From contig JAWKAU010000218.1 of the NCBI GenBank assembly GCA_033398695.1, forward strand, positions 124,001-188,000: 64,000 nt of DNA, read 5' to 3'. Origin of the DNA: Orobanche coerulescens. Its lineage: Eukaryota > Streptophyta > Magnoliopsida > Lamiales > Orobanchaceae. The notes beneath the pieces were generated by a model. It did no database searches, was not told the origin of the DNA, and was given only the letters and a program-made list of their open reading frames with translations. Position 1 is the first letter of the stretch, and the number at the start of each line of letters is the position of its first letter. Both the position numbers and the translations under genes were made by a program. This document shows, piece by piece, positions 9,840 through 22,324 of this stretch.

Positions 9840-11965
9840 CTATCTTTTGTAATATCAAACCATAAAAGTAAAGTTATATATGCTCATTCAGAAGAGTATA
9901 AGTTTTTTATATCATTTTGCTTAAAAAGACTAAAATGTCCTCCAAAAGTTGGTAATGTTGAATTTCTTTTCTTTTTGTATTTTATTTAATTTACATTCTT
10001 TTTCTTTTCTTTTCTTTTTATTTTTTTCATCATCTTCTCCATGACTAACTACCGAATCCAACAACTAAAATTTAATGTCTAAATGGGTCTTTCAAAATTC
10101 TTATAAAAACCACACGATTTTTCGAAAAGAATAAGTTCAAGTTCGAATAAGATTTCATCTATTGTGCTTCTGGGTTCATAAAGAAGGTATGCAACTATAG
10201 TTTATCGCCGACTTTTTTTGAAGAGTTCTTTCGCATGTGATGGCGCACACGATAGTTGAACCGCACACGATGGCAACCATGATCGTGCACACCATGGGAT
10301 TTTACCGCCAGATTTTTTTGAAGAGTTCTTTCGCACACGATGGCCGCACACGATGGTTGAACCGCACACGATGGCGCCATGATCGTGCACACGATGGGAC
10401 TAGCCATCGTGTGCACATGAACTTTTAGTTTTTTGGCCAATTTGATCAATGTGTTATCAATAAGGATATTTTGTGATTTTAAAATTATTTGGTCACACAT
10501 TAACAACTACATAACATCGCATGCAAACTGCATTTGCTATTTCGTAATTCAATTGTGTATGAGCTATTTCATACGCATGATGAACTTATATATGGAACTT
10601 ATACATTGACAACATATAAACTATACATATGATATGAAATAGATTATGTTAATTCACTCTATATCTTTACAAATAAGTATATTGTTAACAAATAGTTGTT
10701 AATATATAAGTAACAACACGTGAATTGGCGAGTTATTTTAGAAAAGTGAAAGTGTGCATGTTCTTGTGCACACGATAGCAAGAGGATCGTGCCCATGATG
10801 GGACTAGCCATCATGGGCACAAGAACATGGACATTTTTCACTAATTTCTAAAATAACTCGTCAATTTACGTGTTGTTACTTATATATTAATAAATATTTA
10901 TTACCAATATACTTATCTCGTAGTTATAAATTGAATTAACACGATCTATTTCATATCATGTGGTCTATATGTTCTCAATGTATAAGTTCGGATATATAAA
11001 TTCATCATCTGTATGAAATTGCTCATACACTATCAATTACATGAAATAACAAATATGAGTTTGCATACGATGTCATGTAGTTGTTAATGTTTGAGCAATC
11101 AATTTTCGAATCACGATAACACATTAAATCAAATTGACCCAAAAATCTAAAGTTCATGTGCACACGATGGCAAATATGATCGTGTCCACGATGGGATTAG
11201 CCATCGTGTGCACAAGAACATGAACATTTTCACTAATTTCTAAAATAACTCGCCAATTTACATGTTATTACTTATATATTAATAAGTATTTGTTAACAAT
11301 ATACTTATTTGTAAAGTTATAGATTGAATTAACATAATCTATTTCATATCATGTGTGGTCTATATGTTTTCAATGTATAAGTTCGTATATATAAATTCAT
11401 CATTTGTATGAAATAACTCATACACCGTTGAATTACAGAAATAACAAATATGAGTTTGCATACGATGTTATGTAGTTGTAAATGTTTGACCGAGAAATTT
11501 TAGAATCACAAAACATCCATATTGATAACACATTCAATCAAATTGGCCAAAAACTAAAGTTCATGTGCACACGATGGCTAGTCCCATCATGTGCACGATC
11601 ATGGATGTCATCGTGGGCGCCATCGTGTGCAACCATCGTGTGCAGCCATCGTGTGCAGCCATTGTGTGCGAAAGAACTCCTCAAAAAAAAAGTCTGGCGA
11701 TAAAATATAGTTGCATACCTTCTTTATGAACCCAGCAGCACAATAAATGAAGTCTTATTAGAACGTCAACATCTCTTTTTCGCAAAATCGTGTGATTTTT
11801 ATTAGGATTTGAAAGACCCATTTAGATAATAAATTTTAGTTGTTGGATTCGGTAGTTAATCATGGAGAAGATGATAAAAATTAAATAAAAAGAAAAGAAA
11901 AAGAGTTTAAATTAAATAAAATACAAAAATAAAAAAAATCAACATCACCGACTTTTGGAGGGCAA
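9840..11965. mobile_element. Large foldback element, probable non-autonomous MULE derivative
   Basis: The outer arms (~9930-10430 and ~11560-11965) are inverted copies of each other, sharing the blocks around ACTTTTGGAGG, CCATTTAGA, GTATGCAACTATA and GAAGAACTC. Inside is a second palindromic layer: one ~320-bp unit occurs inverted at ~10430-10750 and twice direct at ~10825-11160 and ~11220-11560, with a hinge near 10790. Clusters of CACACGATGG and CCATCGTGTG mark each junction. No transposase is present. The left arm also matches 61041-61620, which abuts a MuDR-type transposase relic. The outer ~90 bp of the left arm has no partner on the right, so the right end is truncated. Confidence 0.75.
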
Positions 11966-13585
11966 AAGATATTCAAGATCTATGGATCAAATTCATTCTT
12001 ATTTCTTAACTTAAATCTCATTGATATATATATATATATATAATATGGGAATATAAGAAAAAATTCACATAGAAATGTATAATACCCAACCATTCACCAT
12101 AAATTTTACAGTACTTGTTTCGTGCTCTTCATTTTGATACGGCTACAAAAAATATTCACGATTGAATAAAAGTTTTGGCAGATGCACGTCAACATGAGAG
12201 AGTGCGAAAAGTATAATTAGTGAAAATTGTCGTATTTGAAATTTAAATGCCAATCTACTATCTGATGAGATTAATATCATTTGTGGAATAAATACTTTAC
12301 TCCTAAATGTGTTGTATAACATAATAAATATTATGGAAGCAATTGTACCAAAATATTACAAATATGCATCATTCAAAGCATATTAGAAAATAAAATAAAT
12401 AAAACTAAAGTCTCTCACATGATCAATTAATCTTGCAATAACACAATAATTCCCTTCTTTTCTCACATGAATTTCCTATTTTTCGAGTGACTAAAATTAA
12501 AAATAATTAAAATACTTATCGAGATATATTTTTAAAAAGATATATAGTCAACTTTTATTATCTATAACCTTCTTTTATTTAGAGATCATTCGATTGATAA
12601 ATATGTTGTTATCAAAAAAATTTGCTTACATATTTTAGGAAGAAAAAAAAAACACTCTCGTCGTATGAATTTTTTTTAAAAATAGATTTGATTCCACGTC
12701 ATTTCTTTGTCTTTTTTTGCCAAAATGGTCCAATAAGTATTTATCAGTTTCTGTTAAATGGCAAAGAAGAGATAATTTAATCCTTATTTCAAAAAATTAT
12801 ATAAATTATTTCGATACAATTTAGAATACAAAAGCAAATCCAAAACTTTTAAAAATATATAGTTGATTTCAAAAGTAAATAAATTAACAAATCTTTTAAA
12901 AGTAAAAAATAAAAAATCACTTGAAAATCACTTAAAACGATTATTTTTTATTTTCTGAAATTCGCTTTGTACTAAGATGAATCTACGGATTAGTATTTTA
13001 TTATTAAATTTAATTGCTCATGTATTCAGAAATATCTCTTTGAAAATTCATAAAATCAGTAATTATATAATTTAGTAAATATGAATTTTTTTATTTATTT
13101 TGTTATTTTATATTAATTAAATAAGATTTATAACTAAGATAGACTAATTGATTTATTCCATAGTTTCTTTGATTTATTTATAAATAATAATTAAAACCAT
13201 TGTTTCTACACTTTCAATAATATTTTGTAATAAGATTATTTCGATTTATTTAATTGATTAGACTTCGAGTACTCTTTAATTATAAATACTCAACACTTGT
13301 TTTGCAATACTTCCAAGCATCATTCATTTCAGCTTTATATTTTTATTGATATACCTAATTATAGTGATTAAATAATATAAATTAATTAATTAATGGAAAT
13401 ATATAATATTTTCACGAGATTTTATATTTAAGTTTTTAATATATAGTGCACACTACTATATTAAATTTCTCTTTGTTTGAGATTTATATTTTTTAATTAA
13501 TGAAAACGTGAATATTTCTGTAAATATAATCAATTCCTATTTATTCATAATTCATATTCCTTAATTTGTAAAAATTAATAAGGTA
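11966..13585. other. AT-rich intergenic DNA
   Basis: Very AT-rich with a short (AT)n run near 12023-12043. No gene or repeat boundary was recognised. Confidence 0.5.
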
Positions 13586-13590
13586 GGTAT

Positions 13591-13767
13591 TGTTAAAGGA
13601 ATAATACCCGTTGTGTGCCTAAGTCTGTTAGTTTATGGGCTTTCCTAGTTAGGATTTGGCTAAGGCCTGTTTGTATGTACTTCACCCTATTTAAAGGGAT
13701 CTCATTGATGGAATAATACAACAACTTTTGCCCTACTTTCTTGTCTCAAGTTATTTTCCCTTCAACA
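13591..13767 (+). repeat. 5' LTR of the copia element
   Basis: 177 bp with TG...CA ends, followed directly by CGTTATCAGCACG, a sequence in the primer-binding position. The priming tRNA was not assigned. CACCCTATTTAAAGGG contains a TATTTAAA promoter-like core. Confidence 0.9.
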
Positions 13768-13849
13768 CGTTATCAGCACGTAGTTCCCGAACTGAGCAAA
13801 GAAAAAATCTCTGCCGATTTTCTCAAAATCCCTAAAAAAAGAAAAATCG

Positions 13850-14375
13850 CTTTTTTCTCAAAAACCTAGCCGCGAACAAACTGCCGCCTTCCTCAACCGC
13901 GAACAATGCCGCCTTCCTTAAACCCTAGCAGCCGCACGGATTGGAACTCCACCGCCGCCGACGCAAACAACCCCCGACCTTCGTCCCATCGCGGCCCGAA
14001 CACCGATTGAAACAAGCCCCGCCACTCTATTTCGATCGACGCCTAAAATCGATCCCCAATCGCAACCCGCCTCGGTGCCCCATCGCCGCACCTCCGGCAG
14101 ACACCACCCAAGCATCCGCCGCCTCGCTGCTTATTTCCCCGCGACCCGTCGCCGAACCGGCAGATTCCTGCCTCCGCCTCGCCCGCCCCGCCTGCTCGAT
14201 TTTCACCACGCCGATGACTCACACGCAGCCACCGCCCGACCCGATTGTCCAGCCTACTCGGTCCGTAAGGTCATACCCGTTGTCAACCCGACCCGACTGC
14301 ACTCCGCCTGCAACCCGTTTTCACCCATTTCTACCTTACTCACGAAATAAAGTACACAAACCCGAACCCTACTAT
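13850..14375 (+). other. GC-rich leader segment of the copia element
   Basis: A strongly GC-rich, proline/alanine-coding-looking block lies between the primer site and gag. It holds overlapping open frames (for example 13941-14381), but none shows a recognised domain and the neighbouring frames are equally open, as expected from composition. It may be the natural long leader of this lineage or captured host sequence. Confidence 0.4.
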
Positions 14376-14879
14376 CCGTAATGTGCGAATACATGCTTTT
14401 AATTACTATTGATCGCATATTATACTCCGAATTTATTTATGCTTAATTAAACCAATTAAAGCATGATACATTAATAACTTTAATTAAATTAAAGCAAATT
14501 GCTTATAGCAACTTGAATTAAATTAAATTCACGTTGAATTAATAATTATTGCGTCATAAGAGACCTACTTGACTGCATAATACGTGTATAGATATATCCC
14601 TAGGATTATGTGATTATATCTATAAATATACATATATTTGCATGCATATATAGATATGACATGCAATTAGGCTTCATTTTAGTAGACTTTAGAGTACTTA
14701 TTTCGCCGCCTATATCAACTCGAACCGTGATAAAGTAATTTCATTGGTAACCCTCAAAAGCATCGAAAGTAATTTTGACCATATCTTGGTTTCGAAAAAT
14801 AATAATGCTCCTATTATTGAAAATTTTATCATGAAAAGTACTCATGGTAAACTGTGAAAATCATTTTCCTTTTTCTTGT

Positions 14880-17800
14880 ATTAAGATAGCTTATCCAACT
14901 CGTCTCAAATTTGACATATTCGACTCAAAAGAGCTTGAGTACCATAGATGGGTCTCCTACGCCAAGACCACATTTATCACTAAAGAATATAGTGGTACGC
15001 TCCTTAACACCACGTACTAAGTACCGTCGACAAGATCAAAGCGAGTGCACTTATATTCCTTAGGTGACACATCGAACCCACTGGGATAGAAATATCTACA
15101 GCTGAAATTCCCTAAAGAATCGTGGGATGCCCGTAAGGGCTAACTTGGGAACATTCACGACACTTTGCTCCCAAAGTTGACCTTGCAGTGGAATGAAATC
15201 CGCTTGCTTGAATATAAACGGATCAACGATTTCAACATAGATATGCTCTCTCAAGGCACGCCTAAATTTCTGTGGAAAGGACATCACATAAGATGACATG
15301 ATCCATAAAACTTTTTTCACCTTCCCTACTTCCGCTCTTATACTAACGAACCAATATAGGCTGGAGTATGATAATAAACGCATCACTACCTTCAAGTAAG
15401 CTAATCAACCTACTGCAAGTGGCTGAGAGGCATAACGAAGTGTTAGTGAGCAATAATGCCAGGTCGTTTGGGAAAGAAAATTCCCAAGGCCAATTATGGC
15501 AAAGTGAAAGATGGAAACTACCCCAATGAATAGGGGACTGGACATGATAGGCTTCGTGGTCAAGAACGTGTGGGTTCTTTCAATGTAATGCGAAGACTTG
15601 GTGCTCCCGGATCTACTAGCTAAGGGAACCAAATAGCACCTACCCATCTTATCGCCTCTAAGGCTCGAGTTAGCAATGAACCGTGCTATCACTGTGGAGA
15701 TGTTGGACATGGTACGAGAACTACCATGTAAGCAAGCAAGTCGCATCTCACGACAAGAAATATAGAGAGTCTAAAGAAAGGGAAACTCACTATATGGAAG
15801 AATATGATCTAGACAAGTCCCCTATGTCAATTTCACACTACCAATCGTCGAATTGAGTCATACGAGCCACGCCTATAGATCAATCTTAGTATTATGTTTA
15901 CTTTCTCGCTTACATTTGGTATAGTTGCCTCAAGACGACCGTGTTGGTGTTTTCTTTTCAATAATGGCGTGATGCAACGTTGTTTCACGAACAAGATATT
16001 AATATTGCTTACGTTAGATTCTTAGCTTTATTTCAAGTACCGAATAATGCTTGAATGCTTATGGTTCAAATTTCACGCTTTTCTAAGAAATGAATCGAGG
16101 AGAGCTTGAATGTTCTTAGAATTAGGCTTCTATTCATCGAATAAGTCGCCGCCAAACCTCGGTAACTACGATGATCGGGTCCTCCCAACTCATCAAACGG
16201 CGAGGTACCGCCCAATTCTTGATGCCTAAACGGCAGCCTTCTAAGTTACCAATACTCTGTATGCACCTAGAGCCCTTCGAACCTTACTTAGCTTCAACAA
16301 TATATGTAGCAATGGTTTCCATATTGAAACCCACCGTGAGAATGGAATAGAGTTTCTTTTATTCTAATGAATGTGGACGTATACGCATTTTAGAATAACT
16401 GATGAGCCGATCTAGTGGATGTACCTCACTATTATTAGGTTTTTAAAAACCTATGTTGTCACCAACAATGTACTTTTGGACATAGACTCATATAAGCTTT
16501 GGCAAGATAGACTAGGTCATCCTGGTCGAAGTATGATGATATGTCTACTAAAGAACCTGTACGAACATCATTACTTTTCGAGCGAAAAGGTGGCATCAAC
16601 TCGACATAAAGAACAATGTTGATGTTAATCGTGTTATGTCATCCAAAGAACCGGATGCATATCAAATACCCACCACTTAGTGTTGCAAAGCCTGCTCTTT
16701 AGTCAAAGTAGGAGCGAGACCTTCCTACGCTAAATAAATAAAAGCAAAAATTCCATTCTTACGCTTAATATAAAGATATATTTGTGGATCCATCCACCTA
16801 ATATGCGGACCATTTATGTATTTATGATTTTGATGGATTCTCCGACATATTGGTCACATGTCGCTCTCCTGTCCACTCAAACTGCTGCAGAACTTCCAAG
16901 ATAACTTATAAGGGCTCACCTCCCTTATAACATCTAAAGGACTTGATGATTAGAGAGTTCACATCAAAAAGTACTTGATGTTTATTGCATGATAGAGATT
17001 AATGAATAGTATCTCGTCCCATGTGCATATGCAAAGGTCTCACATAAACCACCGTCGAAAGAATATGTATGGTGACTATGTCATTGGTTATGCGCACCAA
17101 TTTGCATATTTTTCCTGGGATTATGCAATATTGCACGCAACTTTACTTAAATCGTTCATTTAGACCTTTGCTAACCAATTAGTTTATGCGTACTAGTTGG
17201 TAAATGGATAGCCCGATTTTGCATTCGACCCAGACGGACTTGAGTGCCAATTGCGCATATTTGGTTACGCATTATATGTGCCTTCTGCATCCCACAGCGC
17301 ATTGGTCTTTAGATACGATTAAGTATTCACGTTGGATAAGAATCTCCAGACGTTTATCCGCTATTTAGAACCTTCACAGTGATCTCTTTACCGCACGATT
17401 TGCGGATTGTCACTTTAATGAGACAACCTTCCCGTCATTAGGGGGAGGAGAGAAAATATAATTTCTCGGGGAACGACAGGAATTGTCATGGTGTTTCCAC
17501 TTTGTCTCATTATGATCCCCGAACTTCACAATGTTACCGTGAAGCACAAAGAACACTCGATCTTCAGGATGTAGCCTGATGCATTTACTGATATCGTTCA
17601 AGTGACAAGATCTCACATTACAGCTGCAAATGTGCCTGTAAGGTTAGAAGTCCCCTCCAAGGGGCATATCACCAATGAACCGGGTGATGCAACCGCACTT
17701 GGTGGAGGTGTGGTTGAGGTCGTGGCTCCCTGCGAAGGAATGGGTGGAAGCCACATGGTTTGACTAAATACTCATCCAAGTAAGAGGTAGAGTATGGCAC

Positions 17801-19300
17801 AACTTCACATGTTAACCATCAATGAACTCGTTTCATGAGATCATGCTTGATTTTATTATGTCCATGAATCATGACGAGGGAGACGCCCTGAAGATATGAT
17901 TCAGAAAATCAAGAATCTCGATGAAATTATGAGGGTGTGGCCTGATCAACCACCCACTTTGATGACATGTCATGAATCATAAAGTATGATGATGTCGAAC
18001 CTCACTCGGTTGGATGAAATCAACATAGAGCTGATTGGCCTATAAGAAAAACATTCCAGGTAGAACTAGATTCTCCGACAAAGAGACAGGTATTTGGTGT
18101 AGGTAGTGCTAACCTAACCAAGTGTAAAGCCTATAAGACATAAACGAACCTTTGTCGTAAAGCGTAGTGAGAATATAGAGTCCTAATGTACAAGGTTTCA
18201 CGAAGTAATGCTTCTCACAACGCCCTGGAATTGATTACGAGGAAATGTACTCCTCGTATACGTTCCGCTATTTGATTAGCGTAGTAATTTCCGAGGGACT
18301 GGAAATGCAGCCAATAGATGTGGTTACTGCGTATCTCTATGGGGATCTAGATACGGAGATATATACGGAAGTGCCCTATGACATTTCACTACCCAAATCA
18401 AGTAACCTGCACCACGGAGTGCGTATTCATTTCGTTTGAAATGCTCACTTTACGGTTTGAAACAATCCGGAAGGATGTGGTATAACCGTCTCTAAGTGAA
18501 TACTTGATTAGGAAGGGATATAAGAACGATGAACTGTGTCCCTGCGTCTTCACAACAAAAACAAGTTCCGGATTTGCGATTATCGCAATGTATGTCGATG
18601 ACATGAACATAATCGGTCTTGATGAAATAAGAGAAACCACCGGATACTTGAAAATTGAGTTTGAGATGAAAAATCTTGGGAAAACTCGGTTCTGTCGAGG
18701 CATTGACATAGACATCGAGTTTGTGGAATTTATTCCACCGGTCAGCCTATGTCCAGAAGATTCTCAAGTACTTTAATATGGACAAGGTAAACCCAACTAG
18801 CACCCCATGATAGGTCGAACATTCGATGCAAAAGAAAGATCTATTTCGTCTAAACGAAAGTGACGAAGAGTTTTGGGAGCTGAAATTCCCTACTTGAGTG
18901 CAATAGCGCATTATTGTACTTAGCTCAATGTACATGACCTGCCATCACTCCTCAGTTAATTCGCTGACTAGATTTAATTCAGCATCGACGCAATATCAAT
19001 GGAATGGTATCAAAAGTATCTTCTGATACTTAAAAGAAACCATTGACTTAGGACTATTCTTTCCCTACAAGCAGGCAAAGGAAGCTGCTTACGAAAAGGC
19101 AAATGCTAAAGTAAATGCTGATGCCGAAGCAACTACCACAAAGTATGTGTTGGTATGACTTGCTTATGTTTTGGAAATCGAGTAAGCAAACCCCTTTTGG
19201 CTACCTCATCGAATCATGACAAGATTCTTGCTTTGCATGAATCAGTCCGTGAGTGGACATGATTAAGAACTATCACTCTACACGTGTGAGGAACTAGCGG
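14880..19300 (+). pseudogene. copia gag-pol, frames interrupted
   Basis: The gag segment near 14904-15020 reads LKFDIFDSKELEYHRWVSYA, then a stop. A zinc knuckle start CYHCGDVGH lies at 15684-15710, but its last cysteine is not seen. GAG-pre-integrase (KLWQDRLGHPGRS) lies within 16419-16622. Integrase core pieces (FMILMDSPTYWSHVALLST) begin at 16791, and the integrase C-terminal GDLFTARFADCHFNET lies at 17381-17430. RT follows with MQPIDVVTAYLYGDLD (18245-18439) and the catalytic MYVDD (18504-18776). An RNase H-region block NGIKSIF.YLKETIDLGLFF lies near 19000-19070. Most interruptions are single-base shifts; residues between them are well kept. The polyprotein would make virus-like particles, process itself, and copy and insert the element. 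Confidence 0.85.
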
Positions 19301-19429
19301 TTAAGTACTGCCACTGATGAGCATACTTACATTTATGAACATGGTGTAACTTGTAAATCCCCTTGATTGATGGAATGATCATAACGGGAAATATGTGAGA
19401 TATAACGTAACATACTCATATAGGTTGCA

Positions 19430-20015
19430 CTCTTTTCCTTAGACCAAGGTTTATTTTTCCCACTGGATTTTGTTACTTGGCAAGGTTTTTAACGAGGCAA
19501 CGATATATGAATGTAAGCATTAGGGGGAGCTATAGAGTTTTCCAACTCTCGAGATCGATGTAAAGATCACAAGGAAATGGTGATTTATAAAGAAACTTAA
19601 TCACATGTGTTGTACTCTTTTCTTTGACCAAGGTTCATTTTCTCCCATTGGGTTTTGTTACTTGGCGAAGTTTTTAATGAGACAACGACTACTTGATTGA
19701 TGTACAAATCAGTGGGAGATGTAGATTTGAGGGGGAGTCTTACATCCACACCGTACGTTATACTCCCTTCCAAGGATCATTTTTCCCACAGGGTTTTTAT
19801 CACTTAGAAAGGTTTTTAACGAGGTAACAAGATGTACGATTTTAGGGATCGATGGAATGGTCACCTTAGTAGCGCTATGATCAAATGTAACGATCATATG
19901 AGAGGATAGATTCAAAAGACGAAGTTTGATGTGTCTAGATGATGTACTCTTTTCCCTACGATCAAGACATTTTTCCCACTGGGTTTTTACTTGACGAGGT
20001 TTTAACGAGGCAACA
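19430..20015 (+). repeat. Four dispersed copies of a ~75-bp 3'UTR motif in the copia element
   Basis: Copies at about 19430-19505, 19606-19690, 19755-19830 and 19940-20015 share a (T)ACTCTTTTCC start, a TTTTTCCCA(C)TGGG core, a TACTTGGC-like block and a GGTTTTTAACGAGGCAAC end. Three are followed by a GGGGGAG purine run (near 19524, 19730 and 20043), so each unit resembles a duplicated polypurine-tract neighbourhood. Such repeats are common 3' of pol in plant copia elements. Confidence 0.75.
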
Positions 20016-20049
20016 TGACATGCGCTTGTAGACTAGGCACAAGGGGGAG

Positions 20050-20226
20050 TGTTAAAGGAATAATACCCGTTGTGTGCCTAAGTCTGTTAGTTTATGGGCT
20101 TTCCTAGTTAGGATTTGGCTGAGGCCTGTTTGTATGTACTTCACCCTATTTAAAGGGATCTCATTGATGGAATAATACAACAACTTTTGCCCTACTTTCT
20201 TGTCTCAAGTTATTTTCCCTTCAACA
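20050..20226 (+). repeat. 3' LTR of the copia element
   Basis: Matches the 5' LTR at 176 of 177 positions and is followed by the target duplication GGTAT. Confidence 0.95.
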
Positions 20227-20231
20227 GGTAT

Positions 20232-21412
20232 GAGTTATTTGAGGTATAATTAAAATGTAACAAATGCAATGATGATTAGGCTAGTAATTGATTATGTGTC
20301 TGCTGAAGCATGAGAGGCTGACACATAAGCACATGAATAACCAGCAGAAGACATGTGGCAGACGAAGATAAGAAGTTGTCACTTAAAATCGCCGTATTCT
20401 CGCATTAATATATAGAGGAGATGTATATAAGGGTTATACATATATAATCAATATAAATTCTTTTTTATTGTACAAGTGATGACCGAATGTCACACTTTTC
20501 TCATACTTATTACTTACCCAACAAATGGTGGTCATACTTTGATTGAATCATTTCTCTTTTAGTTTAAATGATCATTTTCCCGATTGAGATTTTATATTTC
20601 ATGATTTATGAATTTAGAAAAATTTGTCTATATATAAAAAAATTATTGATCGTTGGAAACTACCGTAATAAATATTTCAAAATTAAATATAAAATAAATA
20701 ATTAACATACTCAAATAAATATAGAAAAACTCCAAAAAATTCTCGCGCCGAACCTATAAAATTTGAGAATCTGAGTGGCAACCCTGATTATCGTATCGTA
20801 TTGTATCCTAGATCACGTCTTTATTATCTTTCCTTGGTTAGTATTGACTTCCATTTTTTAGTACCCACGGTTGCAACCATTCTATGTAGAATACATACAT
20901 AATTCATTAGCATCATACATATGTGTCCAAAATCTGTTTAATTTGTTTTGTAGCTCGATAATACGATGTTTTGTAGAGTACTTCATTTGGACCTCATGAA
21001 CAGTCCATTATTTATAACAAAAATTATATTTTGCACCTAAAGAGCTTTGAAAAGATGTCTTGAGAGCATCTCCAATAATCGCAAAATAGTGGTGAATACT
21101 ATTTTTGTGTTAATGCTTCTCCAACAGCTACTATAAAAATTCCTGTATTTGTGGGATATCTACGGTGTTCCCCTATTTATAGTGTACTACCTTTCATTCT
21201 ACCAATACTATTCTATCTTATTTGTATTTATGCATTTAAATTTGCAACAATTATTTGTTGCTCAATTTAGAAATTAAAAAGTCTAGTTATTTTGATGCTT
21301 TAAAAATGTAATGATTGAATATCTGTGATAATATTCCCCTGTTATATAATTTTATATTATAATTATAATTTTTCGTATTAATTCAATGATCCGAATAAAT
21401 TTAGATTTTTAT
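20232..21412. other. AT-rich spacer
   Basis: No gene recognised. At 21063 a GAGAGCATCTCCAA start is seen, and related TTTTTGTG(C/T)AA..GGAGATGCAT ends flank the hAT element at ~21963 and ~25324, so 21063-25345 may include an older non-autonomous element into which later ones inserted. Confidence 0.4.
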
Positions 21413-21414
21413 TA

Positions 21415-21876
21415 CTCCTCCATCCCGAACAATCTGCACAAACCGACTGCACGGAGATTAAGAAAATGCACTTTTTTGAAGAGTTGACCAATTTAAAGGG
21501 AGGATATAAAATGTAACTCATATGTAAGTGAAGTAAAGGAAAAAGTAAAAGTGTGTTAATTGAGTTGAAAAAATAATGTCAATTGTGTAAAATAATTGTG
21601 TATACAGAAACCTCGATAAATGAATATGATCGGACCGGGAAAATATTCATTTAGCGAAATTATTCATTTATCTAAGAAAATCAACATATTATAAAGAGTT
21701 GGGACCGGAGAAAATTATTCATTTGGCGAGGTTATTCGTTTATCGAACATTCATTTATCGAGGTTTTACTATAATGAGGGTGGTAGAAACAAATTTTTTT
21801 ACCATTTATGGGTGTGCAAACTTCTGTGGGACGGACGAATAAGGCAAACGTGCAGACTCCGGTGGGATGCAGGGAG
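21415..21876. mobile_element. Tc1/mariner (Stowaway)-like MITE containing a second MITE
   Basis: The left end CTCCTCCATCCCGAACAATC and the reverse complement of the right end (CTCCCTGCATCCCACCGGAG) match, with 'tctgcac' following in both. TA flanks both ends (21413-21414, 21877-21878). CTCCCTCCGTCCC-type ends with TA duplication are typical of plant Stowaway-like elements. The body is enlarged by the element at 21605-21771. Confidence 0.7.
21605..21771. mobile_element. Nested short inverted-repeat MITE
   Basis: Begins CAGAAACCTCGATAAATGAA and ends TTCATTTATCGAGGTTTTACT, inverted copies of each other; internal ATTCATTT blocks recur. It lies entirely inside the MITE at 21415-21876. A TATA/ATA flank is possible but ambiguous. 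Confidence 0.65.
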
Positions 21877-22324
21877 TATTAGTTAATGGAGGTAAAATGC
21901 ATTTATATTTGTACATAATATTAAGATTAGATAAAGAATATAATAGAATATCCATTTTACTGTATTTTTGTGCAAATTGTCGGAGATGCATCTAGAGGTG
22001 CCCAGAAAACCCCAACCCATCGGATCCGTGGACCCGGACCCGTGGTATACACGGGGTGGTGTCCGGGTCTTACCTTTCCCAACCCGGCGACCCGCAGGGT
22101 CCGACTCGTCGACCCGGCGGAAACTAAAAAAAAAATAAAAATTTGAATTCTAGCAGTTGGGCCTTACGAGTCCAACTGACAAAATTCAAATTTTAAAAAA
22201 AATCTATCTATAAATACTTACCCAACCCATCTCAGCTTTTCACACTTTCATTCTAGTCTATCTCTCAAACTCTCATTGCTAATTGTTATACCATTTAATC
22301 TCTTTTTTTTAGTATTTAATCATT

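Larger units (their letters stand above)
13591..20226 (+). mobile_element. Complete Ty1/copia LTR retrotransposon
   Basis: Two 177-bp LTRs (13591-13767, 20050-20226) begin TGTTAAAGG and end TTCAACA. They differ only at A13662/G20121. The 5-bp target duplication GGTAT is exact (13586-13590, 20227-20231). The interior holds, in order, gag, a zinc knuckle, GAG-pre-integrase, integrase, reverse transcriptase and RNase H remnants, so integrase precedes RT, which is diagnostic of Ty1/copia. A purine tract AAGGGGGAG (20041-20049) precedes the 3' LTR. The insertion is young by LTR identity, although the coding frame is interrupted. Confidence 0.95.

Noticed and set aside
13941..14381. 146-residue proline-rich frame
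   Set aside because: Lies in the copia leader; adjacent frames are also open because of GC composition; no family recognised.
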